A stretch of DNA of 64,000 bases from Ctena decussata (Eukaryota > Mollusca > Bivalvia > Lucinida > Lucinidae). The stretch covers positions 24,759,899 to 24,823,898 of the forward strand of contig OZ022512.1 in the NCBI GenBank assembly GCA_963989385.1, given 5' to 3'. The notes below the pieces were generated by a model. That model did not search any database and was not told the origin of the DNA. It saw nothing but the letters and a program-made list of their open reading frames with translations. This document shows positions 11,301 through 25,500 of the stretch, piece after piece (positions within the stretch are counted from its first letter, which is position 1; every line of letters starts with the position of its first letter). Made by a program: the position numbers and the translations under genes.

Positions 11301-14300
11301 TATTTATGTTATTCAAGGGGATATAATTCTGCAATAAAGACCTTAATCAAAGTTCTGTTTCCTTTATGCACATGTTCAGTGCATGTCTGAACTGTGTTGC
11401 AAGTTTCAACTCCCTATATCAAATACTGTAGGAGGAGTTGCGGAGACAAGAACAGTACTCAGATGTGAAATATGGTCAAAATATGTATATTATTCAAGGG
11501 GACATAATTCTGCAATGAAGATCTTAATCAAAGTTATGTTTCCTTTATGCACATGTTCAATGCATGTCTGAGCTGTGTTGCAAGTTTCAGCTCCCTGCAT
11601 CGAATACTGTAGGAGGAGTTGCGGAGACAAGAACAGTACTATAAAGTGTGACGGACGGACGTATGGACGTATGCACGTATGCACGGACGGACAAGGGCAA
11701 AACTATATGCCCCTCCCCACTTCGTGGCGGGGGCATAAAAAATATATATAAACAGAGATGACTGTTGTATGACCTGACAATTGTAGAGAACTAAAGCAAA
11801 AACACCTCTTGAATACCTTTCACATTTCATCAAGTAGCAGAAGGTATCCAACAGGTGCTTTTGCTATAGTGTGCGAGGCCTGATGCCGAAATGTTTGTTC
11901 ATATCACGCACTTACAGAGTTAAGAGAAAATGTCAGTGTCTGTTAATATCAACAGGGAAAGTCAGTGTCTATTCATTTACAAGGAATAAAGAGATAAATG
12001 TTGCGTTTATAAAACGCAGTATTTTGTCAAAATAAAATTGACAAAGTCCACAAAGTTCCATGCTTTCAAAGAGGCAAGAGGGTGCGGAGTGGGGAGGCCT
12101 ATGCATATACCTACTACGTCAAAACAAAACGTACATGTTTACATACTTTAATGATCACAGAGATCGTCAGTTAGAAGGAAATGGCTTTTTTCTAATGGTT
12201 GATGACATCCTACCTCTTTGGGTGTTTGGGTCTAAGTATACTATCTTTGCGATAAATTTGACATTATGTATCTCTACATAAGTACAAGGAAACTTTAACG
12301 TCGATGTAAAGTGACTACATTGAGTGTTCATACAACGCAACGTTTGTCAAGACATCGTCTGCTAAGTTCCACCCCTACCCAGAGACTCCTAGGCATACCA
12401 TTCCCAAACCATATAATTTACGATGCAGTTTACATCTCTAAATGCCCACAGAGAGCTTCATTTGAATCGGTTCACTAGTTAGAAAGATATCAATCTGTAG
12501 ACTCTCCCCCATCCCTGAGATCCCGAGGCTGGGACCTTAGTCTGTAATGTTTGTGCGCATGTAGACATGGTACCCGACCATACCAGACACAGTAATTTTT
12601 CATGTTCCTGCCGTTAGGTGTCGCATTTGTGACTTGTGACTGAAGAATGGCCTGGCTGAATGACTGTAGGAGACTTTCTTGGTAAAGTTCAGATATAACT
12701 ACCCAGCTCTCAATGTGTGAAAACTTGTTACGATGACAAAACCGCAGGCAAAGACCCCAAAATATATAATAGCAAGGCATTCAATATATTATACAGTGAG
12801 GCTCCTATCCATAAAGACTTTGTGAAGATTAAATGTGACCATATGCATTCAATTTGAACAGGCATCATTTAACTTGTGCATGAATCAGTTGCTGCGACCC
12901 ATGGCTCCTTATAAAACGCCGATCATGCACAAGTGGGGACTTTTGACTTCTTTCCCCGCTTCTTTCAGCAGTCTGCGCTATGCAGAGATTCCTTCTCAGT
13001 TTCATGTCCTTTTAAAAATCTTTTCACTAGTTTGCCTAATATCTGATCGAAATTTTAATGGTATGCAGCTCCGATTAAAACAGGGAGCCGACTAAACAGG
13101 GAGCAACCATGCCATGCCTGCATATTTTCGGAGCTATGGGAGCAGCTACCGTCGCGACATGACCATAGCTGTTTACCGTGGACGTAAAGCAACAAATCAA
13201 TCAATCAACAATGGGGGCAGCTGCATTCATTTTAGGGGTTTGGGGAATATGGGAATAATGTTCATATTTAACATGGGATATTTTAAGAAGATGGGGAAAT
13301 TTTGGTATTATTTTCAAGGCACACACTGTTCAGCACCTCATCTCTCCTACCTCACCCCAGGCTGAGATAAGCTAACAAGCTTAGGAGTTGGAGAGTACAC
13401 GCTGAAAAATGCAATGAAACGACAAACGAGGCCGAACTGTGAAACTTGTTAAACTGAACAGTCTAGTTAGTCAGACAGACAGACAGACAAAAACTTTTAT
13501 TTCACTCAAGTCATATAAAACATGACATATGAGGATTAACATATAACTCTTGAAATTATAAGTAGGCAACAGTAGTGAAGGTACGAATCTAACGGATAAC
13601 TAAGACTGCCTCACAAGCATCATCTTTCTACTAGCCTGCAACATTTATAGGCTTTGCTTATACCCCCATTCCACTGGATGACGCTCTGACTGCGCTCACG
13701 GCGATCATGGCGCTTCTTCAAAATTTTCGAAATCGCCGCTGAAGCGTAAGCATTTGCAAAAACTTGGGACTTGTGCGCTTCCAGTACGCTGCCAGTACAC
13801 TTCTAATACGATCTCGCTACGCTAGTCACGTTGCTGCTGCGACAAAGGATTTCAAGCTACGCTTGATCTACGATTATTACGATGCATTTGCGACCGTGCT
13901 ACGACCTAAGTGCCGGAGCTGCGCTCATGCTGCGCTTTGTAACCGCTTACTATGTAAATCAGCGGAGAATCGGGGTTCAACAGAACTTAGCCACCATCCT
14001 GCAAACAAGATTGATAATGTAACAATTCCAGTGGCTATGATCCAGCTGGCAATCATAAGCTAGTGACTTCTTACACCTCTTCTTGTTCTTTTTGAAGTTC
14101 AGGCTCAATTTAGGCCTCTGCTCGGCGTTCTGAAGGACCGTGTCTGGCTCCGTTTCGAGAGCAAGAGTCTGGGGAGCAGGAGTTGGGGTACCTTCTCTCG
14201 CGGTACAGGTTGCGTGAAAATAGTCTCCTGTCCAGGCCTGGGTGTGGATTTCGCCTTCTGCTTTTGACGGGGGTGCATCTTGAATGAAACATGAGAATCG

Positions 14301-17300
14301 AGTTCTGAAACGTTTTGATCGCGAGCAAATATTAAAGATCGCCGTGGAAACACGGCGCTTTTATGCCCAGATCGCCATAAGAGCAGAAGAAACGCAGATA
14401 AAGCGCCAAGAGCACAGCGGAAGCGTCGTGGCTGCGCTATTCATAAAGAATAGAAGTAAAAAGTATGCAAAGACCAGGAACTGAAACAATCCAAATCCAA
14501 ATCCAGCCCTCAAACCATAGTTGGAAACAACTAAGATTACAAATAATCAAGATACAGAGAACATATGGCCAACCGAGTGAGCAGCTTGTTCCCAAAAGGT
14601 GGCCACTCAGCAACCCAAACCGAACCAAACATAATAAGAACATACATAAGGTAAAACATCACAGAAACTCTGACACCAAAAACAGGCAACAGAGAACCAC
14701 AACAGAACTACCGCCTTGGAACGGTCAGTAATGAATTACTGGGGGGCTTAAATCGATTTTACAGGCCCAACCTCACCCTCAGTTTCTGAAGTAGAGTCGC
14801 AGTGGAAGCGGCATGGGCGCCACGAGAGCGTATAGAATGCAACGGGAGCACAAAGAGCGTAGCAGAAGCTTAGCTGGGTCGTGGACGAATCTCCAAGGCG
14901 CTGTCAGCGAGATTCCACTTCGCTGGTGATGCGTTGCTTGCGCTGCTGCCTCAATACTGCTGCGTTCATGAAATTCGTGCTGCGCTATTACTACGCTTTC
15001 GTTGCGCTTTGTGTCCACGGCGATTCCGCGACGTAAATTTTGATCACGGTCAAAACAAGCTCCGTGACTTGGTGATCATGCCGCTTCAGATACGCTTTCA
15101 TTGCGACTTAGACACCTCTGCTGCGCTGCTGTAGCTTCTGCTACGATTCATGGCGGTATATCCAAAATTTTGAAGCGCAACAGAGGCGCCATCCTGTGGA
15201 ATGGGGGTATAAGCAATCATTTTTCATCGCTATTGATAAATTGGCTTCAAAATCTATAATAAAATCAGCTTTTAAGCATATTGCTAAAAGGTTTCTTAAT
15301 ATTTACTAGGATTTTACATTGCGCTACTCCCTAAATAGTATTCAAGCCGTTTTCAAACAGCTTTCAGTATTCAAGCTCAAAATTAAACGGTATTCAGTAT
15401 TCAAGGGGGGAGGGGTGACACCCCCATACCTTAAATCATTACCTATCAAGTGATGACGTCACCATCTTCTCCTCTTTTCCGGGTTGTATTGACGCCATGC
15501 TGACCCTGTGAGAATGACCTCCGACGGTAGCGATCACGTTCCAACCCCCGTTGTCTCTCCAGACCTACAAGTTAATGCATTCACAATAATTATCCCATAT
15601 CTGCCATTAAGGATCTAACTTTTAATAGACATTGCCACTCGGGGGTGGTTGGGTGGTGCGATGGTGCTGGGTATAACTTCCAGTGCCGGGGCGTCCTATT
15701 GATTTGGATAATAGTAGGGCAAGGGCCTACTGTGCTTGCAGTAGGTGCGGGTGGGAGTTGTTTGGACATTTTTTCTTTGATCTTTCATTTCTCTCTTCTA
15801 TTTCCCTCTCTGAGAGACGGTCCGATATAGACTGGAACACTGTCTGAAAGGGCCGTTAAACCCAAAACAACCAACCAAACAACCAAAATTGTCACTCAAA
15901 AATCTGTACAAAAATCCAATGTTTATTATGCTACAACATATCATCTGACCAGTAACCATACGCGCAGATATTACTTACTATTTGCACTCGTGTACTTGTA
16001 TATTCATAAGTAACCAGCAGTTTTACCAAATATTCAGCTGACGGTTCCATACAGTTTGCAACGTCTTTGGTGAAGCTGCTCATTTTCATTTTTTTTTATT
16101 GCATTACATGTAATGGAAAGCATTTTATACAAGCAACAGAAAAATCGGAATTTCCGTATTTGTTACGTTTTGATAAAAGAATCATTAATGAGCCGCGACA
16201 CGACAAAACCAACAATCTGGTTGTGCGCCCAGCGCAGACTCAGATCAGCCTGGGCATCCGCCCAGTCTGATCAGAGTCTTCGCTGTCCGCATGTAGGTTT
16301 CGCTGTCCGCATGTAGGTAGGTTAGACCCTTAGCTACCCTTTAAGTGCGTAGCAAAAAGTCTGATCGGACTGGGTGGATGCCCAGGCTGATCTGAGTCTG
16401 CACTGGTCTTACAACCACATTGTTGTTTTCTCGTGGCGCGGCTCAATCATTTGGATACCTGTTGCCACAGTTTCGTCGTTTTGAAGAAAATTAGCAAGGC
16501 TCCGTTTGCACTTAGGAGCTTAAAAACCATACCTTCATAGATCTGTCAGATGAACATGTGAACATGTAGTCCCCTTCTTTGGTGAACTGTATAGACCATA
16601 TCCAGGCGGTATGTTGTCTGAGAGATTGCACCAGTCTTTTCTGAGTAACGTCCCATATAGAAACCGAGGAGTCATCTCCCCCTGTCATTACCTGAGGTAA
16701 AGAGAGTGATAAATGACACTGATATAACGCTTCAAAGAAGGTCAAGGTTTTCCGTAGACTAGTGACCGTAGGGGCAGTGGGGGCTTAGATGCCCACTGTA
16801 TCCTAGACAAAGCATATGAAAGGCAGAGCCAGAGCCCATCCCGCTCTTTTCGCTGCCTTCTCCTTCCATGATTTGAAAAAGGGTGCCCAATTACTGCTTG
16901 GTTGAAAGGGAAAGTTTTCCAGTCGCTGGCTGGCTGAACCTGGGTTTGAACATGCAACTATCTGCACCCGAAAACCGTCTCTAGCCACTCGACCATGGCA
17001 CTTCTCTTAATAATGCCTTAACCGTTCCCAAAAGAAAATTCTGGCAAACAGTATAAGCCCATACCAGACAATACAGAACGCGGCGTCAATCAGGGCCTAC
17101 AATTTCTGCAAGAAAAAACACAATAAAATGTGGTGGAGTTGTTTCCATTTTTGTAATGATGGTAAAAGTAGAGAGTTTGGACAAAAATGTTTTGATAACT
17201 TAGGGAAAAAAAGAAACACATATAAGACACCTGCAGACAGTGTAACAACTAAATACACAGCAGACTTTAAAGTTTAAGCTGATATTGAATATGATATGCA

Positions 17301-19433
17301 AACTGTTAAAATAAATAGAGAACCTGGTTTTTGGTTGGATGGAAGGTACAGCAGAGATTCAATCCGTTTCTCCTACCACACCATTCTAAGTTGTAGCTGT
17401 TTGTATCCAATATTGCAATCCCTACGTAAAAATAATATACGTTACATGTATTTCATAATAATTCTCCTCCAAACAAAAACATATTTTAGCAACACCTAAG
17501 TATTTGGTAGTCGCTGATCCGGCAGGTAGCGAGTCTTGGTATTGTCCGGTGAACCATGAACTCAGTATGCTTTGGGGTTTAAGCCCCGCCACCTGGGGCT
17601 CTGTGTCCAATATAAAGCAGGAATGTAGGTAATAAGGAGCACCTGTTTACAATCTGAGATGCTATTCCATAAGATTGATCAAAAAATGTAAATTAAAAGA
17701 AAAAATTATTTTTTGTTGGTGTTGAATTAATATATCAAAATAAGGATTGACTGAAATACATATATATTGAAATATATGTAATGACTTCTCACTGGAATCG
17801 CCTCGCTGAGGCGATTCCAATGAGATGTCATAACATAATATATATTTAAAGGTAAACATCATATTATCTTGATTTTTCATCAAATACTCTATTTTATCTA
17901 GAACCCTGATTATGGCCTCTTTGTTTGGGCCCTAACCCCCACCAGTTGTCCAGACTAAGCCCCGCCAGCTACTATAGTTGTGATCTGCATCCGGCCCTAC
18001 CCCTGGCACTTGAGCCTTGACCAATACTGTGTATATATGTTTAACACTGTTCCCACGAAAAAAAAAATATTTCCTTGCTCAAAAAATATAAAACCTTAGG
18101 GACGAGTCATTTATTACCAGGTGGGGGGCCGGGTACATTTAGGGGGGGTCGGAATTTTTTTTGTGATGTGCTGGGGGCGGTCGAAAATAAAAAAAAGTCA
18201 TGGAGTAGGGGTGCCATATATTTTATTAGGCATATTGGGGGGGGTCAGAATTCTTCCATCGGTCTCCATTTCTTAAAAATGTCTCAGCTTCTGGGGGGCT
18301 TTGCCCCCAGACCCCCCATTACTCTTAACATTTCAGACTCTATTCTATCAAATTTAGAAACATAAGGGCATTTGTAGGAATGAAACACAAAATTTGGGCA
18401 GCTTCTGTTAAAAAACAGATATTTTTATTAGCTTGCTACTTGCTGGTAGAACAGTGTACAATTGTCTATAAAATCAGGTCGAGAAGACGATTTTATTCTC
18501 AATTAAATTTAATGCCTGTCTTTGTAATACCAGCTTGTCGGCAGCAAAGCTACTGTGGCTTCAGGGGGCTGCGCCCCACACCCCGTCTCCCCATTATCAT
18601 TATTAACAGTTTATTGAGCATTCGACAACAGTTTTCAAGATGCCCATAAGCGTAAGGACTGGAAAGAATTGCAGACAAAATTTAAACAAACCATTAATCT
18701 GCATGATTAATTAACATACATGTCAGAATAAGCATGTTCTTTATGTTTCATACAGGTTTTGATCGAGATCAGTCTGACATAAGATAGGTAATATGGTGTG
18801 TGTGTGTGAAGGGTAGCTGGGATGTGGAGTGGAGTAGGGGGGGGGGGGGTCATAAACTTTTTTGTCACCAGTCTGGGGGGGTCGGGAAAAAAATTCTGGT
18901 GAGACTGGGGGGGGGGGCGGGGGGGCGGAAAAATTTTGGTGAATCATATGAAAATGTACCCGCCCCGCCCCCCCCCCCCCTGATTATAAATGACTCGTCC
19001 CTTATTTATATTTTTTGCAAGGAAATATTTTTTTTCTAAGAAATACTGTTGGTCAAGTGCCAGTGGGCCCCACTACTGAACTAAGAATAGTAACATACAG
19101 CTCTGCAGAGCAGGTCAACTTCGAAAGTGTATAAAAAAAGATGGCATTTGTTAAAAGTTTCGAATGTTAATGCGGTATCTAATATACCAGTATCAAATAT
19201 TTTGAACTTATTAAACCAGTTTCTACATCCGCACGTGGAGATAATCCAGGAGCTTAAGGGAGTGGACTATCGACTGTACAGATAGACAAACTGTGGTAGA
19301 ACTATTTTATACCATACTAATCTATGCAGACCTTGCCCTCTAAGAAATATTTCATTCTGAATTTTACTTTTTGTAGCAAATATGGTATCAATACATCTTA
19401 TTTATTTTCCCATTCGTAACTACGCACTGGTCG

Positions 19434-19491
<58 letters not shown>

Positions 19492-19530
19492 GTGCAAGGA
19501 TTATATCAGGTTCGGTTTTGCTACTGCTAT

Positions 19531-19585
<55 letters not shown>

Positions 19586-22500
19586 AAGAATTATATCAGG
19601 TTCGGTTTTGCAACTGTTATTTGGTCTCTGTGATCCGCATTCTTGGTATCAAACAGTCCAAAGATCAATTTTATGTATTCGAAAACCGTATGACATGTTT
19701 TCAAAATAGAAGTACCTTTTCTATATCAAGAATGTAAATTGTTCGTATAAAAAAAAATCAAATTTTCCCTGTCAAGAAATGATCTTTTACTTTTGCAAGA
19801 ATTCGATTTTTCTATAAAAACAATGTATCCATTTTGTTTTTGATATTAAAATATAGGCAACCTATAAGTATATCTTCTTAGTCGGCCCCTCTTTGCTCAG
19901 TCTCATACCTGGAAGACATGCAACAGCAAGCTTCTTCCCGTCCGGTGAGTAGTGCAACCCAGTCGTCTCCATTTGCAGACTCGTCGTCGCCACGTGACTT
20001 AAGTCGTCTGCTTTCCAGATCATCACTTGACCATTCTTGAAACTAGTTGCAACGTGCGCGTTGTCTGGTGAAAACCCAACGTATGTAACTGCATTGTTCC
20101 CAGTTTGTACTTCTTTTAGCTACAAAAAAGTTGAAAGAGTGGAAAGACTGTCAAGGGAAGCAACTCTGCAATTTTCACATTTTCCTCCCTTTTACAATCT
20201 GGGTCAACCCTTAAAGTATAAAATGGCTCTATAAGAGCTGATTCTTTTCTTTCAGAATAGACCTGGCCCCAAGGTGATAAAACTTTGTCCATGCTCAACT
20301 CAGCTGAGCATGAAATTTTACCTGCTAATAAATAGCAAATTACTGATATGTACAGTTGTTTTCTTGCTCAGTTTAGCTGAGTATGAAATTTCTCTGCTTA
20401 TGAATATGAAAATGCCAACATTAGTTGACATTTTCATATCTATCAGCAGAGAAAATTTCATGCTCAGCTGAGTTGAGCATGAAAAGTGTTTTATAGCCTC
20501 GGGTCCTCTTTTTCGAAGAGCTTCTTTTTCAACGTGTTTACAGTTGCTCATGAATATTGCTCCACTTTGTAAAATTGGTGGTAAAATATGGGGTGTAACA
20601 ACACATGTTAATGCCTAGCATACCAAAGATTGAGAGAAGAGATTTCTTTTTCTGGCAAGAAAACGGCTTATGTTAACAGTCGTAAAAACAAACAATATTG
20701 ATAGAAGAAAAGCATACATTTCAGCATTTTTCAAAACTTATCAAGAAGGATTTGCTTTCAGAAACTGTATTATGTTGTTGTTGTTGTTGTTGTTTTGGTT
20801 TATTATTATTATTATTTCGTTTTCATGAGTTGGCCATCTGTAAAGACTGAAAAAATCCCTTTGATAATTCTTAACATTTTAGAAATTACACAGGCAAAAT
20901 GAAACTTCTTGACAGTGGCCAAAGATAAAAGCTCAAAGTCATCACAATCTGAAACTGTGGTCTACTGTCACTAATAATGAGGTTGGCTGATCAGATACAG
21001 CACTGACGTAACATGTCACGTTAGGACCCATGGAAATCAAGACATGAAAAATCAGAAATCAGGTCACGAGGAATTTACTGATGGACAACAAACGAAGAGT
21101 GATCACATTCACTACTGGTGAGCAAAAAACAGGGAGAAATTCCCTGTAATTATCTGAAAAAAAAAACTGACCTGAACCCCCGACACATCCCACAGCATGA
21201 CTTCACCATGTTCAGTTCCGGTACCTATGACGTCACCCGTCCTTGAAAAACAAGACGGGTTCACTGGATGCAGCATAAGCTGAATAGGCTCGTCTTTGGT
21301 TGGCCAAACCGGAAGCGGAAGTGACGTCACTGTCACCAGCTCTGCTCCAGTTATAGTATCCCAAATTCTAAGAGTGCCGTCGTCTGCAGACGAAGCTATA
21401 AGATCACCTGAAAAAGAAAACACCTCTGAAATCTATCTGACTTCTCGTTTAGACTATTTTTGTTTGCAACAGCACCATTTCTTGCACCGTTTTGAATTTG
21501 CATGATAGAGATGAAAATATTTCTATCTTCATCTTCCTTACCAACAGCCCTTGTCAAAGACATTGTATTTATTTGCAGTTTACATCGGCAGTGAATCGAT
21601 CCTTTCCGCTAAAAGAAAATAAAACATGCACTTTGGCAATACACTGTTTCCAAGCGGAAAATCACTACGATTAATTTAAGGGTATTTAATAGATACTCAA
21701 AGTATGTTTCGTATCTGAAACGTTTTTAAATTCTCGTGGTACTTAAAAGGGTATTTAAACAGTACAGCTGGAAAGTGGATAAGTCATATATTTCAAGTAC
21801 CTTTGGGAGAATAGTTGCAACATCGTAATGTTTCTGTGTGTCCTTGTAAGGTCATTTCACATGGATCTTCAAAATCTTCTTCTCGGAGATTCTTCATAAG
21901 TGGGTACGGAAATTCAATGACCTCTTTCAACAGCTTTCTCAAGGAATGACTCGGTGGTAACTCCAGCGCTACCTGATATACAGCAAAGGACTTAAGTGGT
22001 TGCTATGCTGTTGCTATGGCTACATTTCTTTGAAGGAGATTCCCTACAACTATGAAATTTGGTCTGGAGGAACAGTCTTTGTAAGACTGTTCCTCCAGAG
22101 CAAATTTCATAGTTGTAGGGAATCTCCTATATAGATATTTAGCCTTAGCAACAGCATAGCAACCACTTAAGTCGTTTTATGAATACGCTACCTGGTATAC
22201 AGCAAACGGTTCATGTAAGAGAAAAGCTAGATTAGAGCCGACAAATCTCGTAAGAAGCTGAATCGTGTCATTTCCGGAAAGTCTTGTAGCTTCAATTAGC
22301 TCACTTAAACAGTCGTAACCTAACCCTGCCTCAAACTTCACTTCGATATATTCCAACTTTAATACCAGTTTTAGAAATCTTTTCCAATCTTTAAGCTTTA
22401 TTAGATGGTACGGTAGTTCATTCAGTTTCCTTTTGTTTAGTTTACGCCCGGTCTTTCTATCTCCACCAAATATCATATGTTGCTTTGGAAGCTGTCTATC

Positions 22501-25500
22501 TTCCAACTTTGGCTTTGCATCCTTTTTCTTTGGATTTGGATTGTCTACATCCGGATAAAGTTTACCTTCCTCCCATTTGCCATCAAAATAATCTGCAATA
22601 GCTAGGTGAGCCTTGTCCAAAAACGGTTCACGGTTTTCACCAAAAGCCTTGTTCAGATATCTGTCTCGAGCTGTTTCCCAAAACTGTCTGTGGTACCATC
22701 CGTACGTACTTATTCCATCCGTTCCTCGTTCAGCCAGGTAAATACCGAGTTCATTTCTAACTCTAGCCCACAGCAAAGGAGGTATTCTGCGGAAAGGTGG
22801 CGTCCACCATTCAAAGATACTGTCTAGGAGCTCATCATCACAGGAGAGAATGTCTTCGAGCTCAGCCAAAGACAACCCATACTTTGCTACTGTGATATAA
22901 GAAAGAGCATGGTGCACGAAAAGCTCACCGTAGCGAGATTCTAGTCTCTCAAATAGCCTTGTAATCAGGCCTGGCATATCTGTAGCAATATCTTCAGCTG
23001 TTACTTTATCATATGAGTGCCAGCGAAGGGCAATGTCGGCCGATAACCGCAGAAAAAGTGGCAGTGGACAGCTTTCAAACGCTTTTAGAATAATAATTCT
23101 TTGTTCTTCTGTTACTTTTCGCTTTTCCAAACTCAACATTTTATCAAGAATTTCAGGCCCTTCTTTCATATCTAGTTGTCTGACTTCTACCATGTTTTCT
23201 TCCGGTACTGATCTTTTCAATATATCAAGAATACCTGTCGGCAGTGATGAGACTATTAGTTTCACATTGGGCGGTAACTCTTCGTTGAGAGATAGCCAAG
23301 CCAAGTTGTGAGCGAAGTCTTCATGTGACAGCTGATCCAGAGAGTCTAAGTAAACTACCAGCGGTCTGCTCTCGGTCGCAAACTCCATACATGTTCTGAA
23401 ATATTTTATCAAGTCTTTGTAGGACCCAGGCATTTTAGACAGCATTTCATGTTTTCCGTAAAGTCTTAATATTTGAGTGCATGTGCTTTGAAGCAGAGAT
23501 CTTGCAGATCCGGATTGACCCGTAGTTCCTAGAAATCGTAAGACAACCATACTATTTGGTACTGTGACACTTGTTTTCTTGGCGGAAACGGCCATTAGAG
23601 CTGTCTTCCCGCATCCAGACCTTCCAAATATAACAAGAGGCTTTGTATTGTCAGACTTGAGATAATCTGTCACGTGTTTCCTTTCCTTCTCTCTTCCGAT
23701 GAATAGTGAACTCTTATCCAAAGCCAGTTCTCTGTGTTGTATTACTTCTTGGAAAGTTCTGTCAACTGTTATATGAAGATTTTCCTCATAGTACTTCAGT
23801 ATCTTTTCAATTAAATCCTTACAGAGGCGGTCACAGACAGCTTTAATTTCATCCGCTACTTCTTTTGATTGAGCCGTTTCGTAATCAACTTTTAACACGA
23901 TATCATCTGGTGCAGCACGCCTAACTTTCTCTTCTCTCAGCTCCCGTAACTTCTGTTGAGCATACTCATCGACATTACCATCTTTCATATCAACAATCTT
24001 TCTGTGTAAGTGAAAATCACCAAGTGCGTCTTTTAAATCTCTTTCAATGAAGAAAGCTTGTGAATCCAATTTAGGATTAGTAAATACTCCGTTAATAATC
24101 TCAGTTTCTGTAACAGATAAGAAGTATTTGTCGGTTATGTTTTTGTCATCACCAAAACAAGCCGTGGACGCTTGTCTCATCTGTTTCTGCATAATATCTG
24201 AGTTGCTCCACCAATCTTTGTCTTCTTTAGACATTGGTTTAAGGACGTACTCGGCGGGAACAGCATTCTTGTCGACAGTGTAATAGTTCTTAATTAAACT
24301 GGCGTCTTCTTTCTGATTGGTCAAGTAAGCTATCATTTTGTCGAGTTCTGACTGGTCAATAGAAGCAGGAAGTGGGCGGTATCCATACTTGTGGCTTAGC
24401 AGGCAAACGAAAGCTGGACCAGCGCTGTTTTTGATGCATCTGGAATAGAAAGGGTATTTTCCTTTATAATTTACTATACCCGCCATATTATTATTTCAGA
24501 GGATAAAACATGGCGGGTTTAGTATGCTAAGCAGGAGATAATATGCTTACATCTCTGAAAAACGAGGTACGTGCCTTTTCACTGAAATTTTAGACTGAAA
24601 TATACTCAGTTTGCAGTTTGTAACTCGACAAATGTTCTGTTTTGCCTGTATTTAAGGTGTCGGTAAGGTGACATATGATTACTTGTAGAAAACGATGGCG
24701 ACTAGGCATACATCTGAAGTCTTAATGAGGAGGTAACTGGCCCGATATAAAACCTGTAACTTGGTGTGTGGGGGAGGGGGGAGAGAGGGATTGGGGGAAT
24801 AAATCGTCAAATATATGGTTGCAAATATTGTTCCGAGACGCATCAGCGGAACCGTAAATGCAATTTGTGACCATAAAACCTCCCGAAATGACAGTTTTCA
24901 TTATCCACATTCTAATTTACCTTTTTGGACATTTTCATCTATCAAATTGTACTACTGTGCGCCCACAGTAAGTTATGACATTACATCGGGTTGCCAACAT
25001 TTTATCACAGGATAGTAGATTCACATGTTGCGTTATATTCGTAAGTGCATTAGAAATAGTCTGTATGTGCATCGGACGGTAACTGAACATTCTGAGACAT
25101 GGATGATTGGACTTACTTCTGTATCTCTTTAACACACATGTCTACGGTACTATGGTCATTTGTCGCCTCCTCTGTTACTCCCCATCGCATGTCTACAGTC
25201 CCAAAGTCTACACCAAGCCGTCTGCACAGAGTACGCATAAATGGGTACACGTCTACAAACAGTACAATTTTGTACAAATGCATACCACACTGGCCTTTAA
25301 ACGCAAAAATTAGCACAAAATATTTCGTAACATGTAATACCTGCTCTGATGACCGTGGTATACTATATATAGAGACAATGTCGCATGCATCTGTTAGCTA
25401 ACTCTTCAAACCATTGTCTGAACTTCTGGGGTAAAGCGACTCAGAAGGAGCGAATTTGTTTCACTAAATTTGGTACATTATGCTGAAGCCGAGTCTCTAA

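Larger units (their letters stand above)
9944..15433. mobile_element. Candidate 5.5-kb inverted-repeat element containing nested elements
   Basis: Left end ggtgtcaccccccaaaa followed by repeats of gtacgcagtattca; right end is the near complement (ttcagtattcaagg ... ggggtgacaccccc). The arms are short and repetitive, so the pairing is suggestive only. It encloses the array element 10074-11738 and the element 13655-15215. Confidence 0.4.

Noticed and set aside
10200..11650. CRISPR-like array
   Set aside because: Units are long, diverged and without unique spacers, and no cas genes are present; the context is eukaryotic.
12490..12780. 96-codon minus-strand frame as an extra exon of the NWD-like gene
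   Set aside because: Exons 11 and 12 already join in phase through SLDRSLKVWDV, so no exon is needed in intron 11.
15645..15830. 61-codon frame near exon 11
   Set aside because: Falls entirely in a SINE-like repeat.
17064..17104. 41-nt exon candidate with good splice consensus (ttttttcttgcag ... gtatgg)
   Set aside because: In the required phase it has an in-frame TGA, and exon 9 at 17421-17324 already fills the gap.
24440..24486. Start codon of the NACHT protein at 24486
   Set aside because: The open frame continues into the intron. The acceptor at 24441-24440 and four upstream phase-matched exons show the true start is at 33127.
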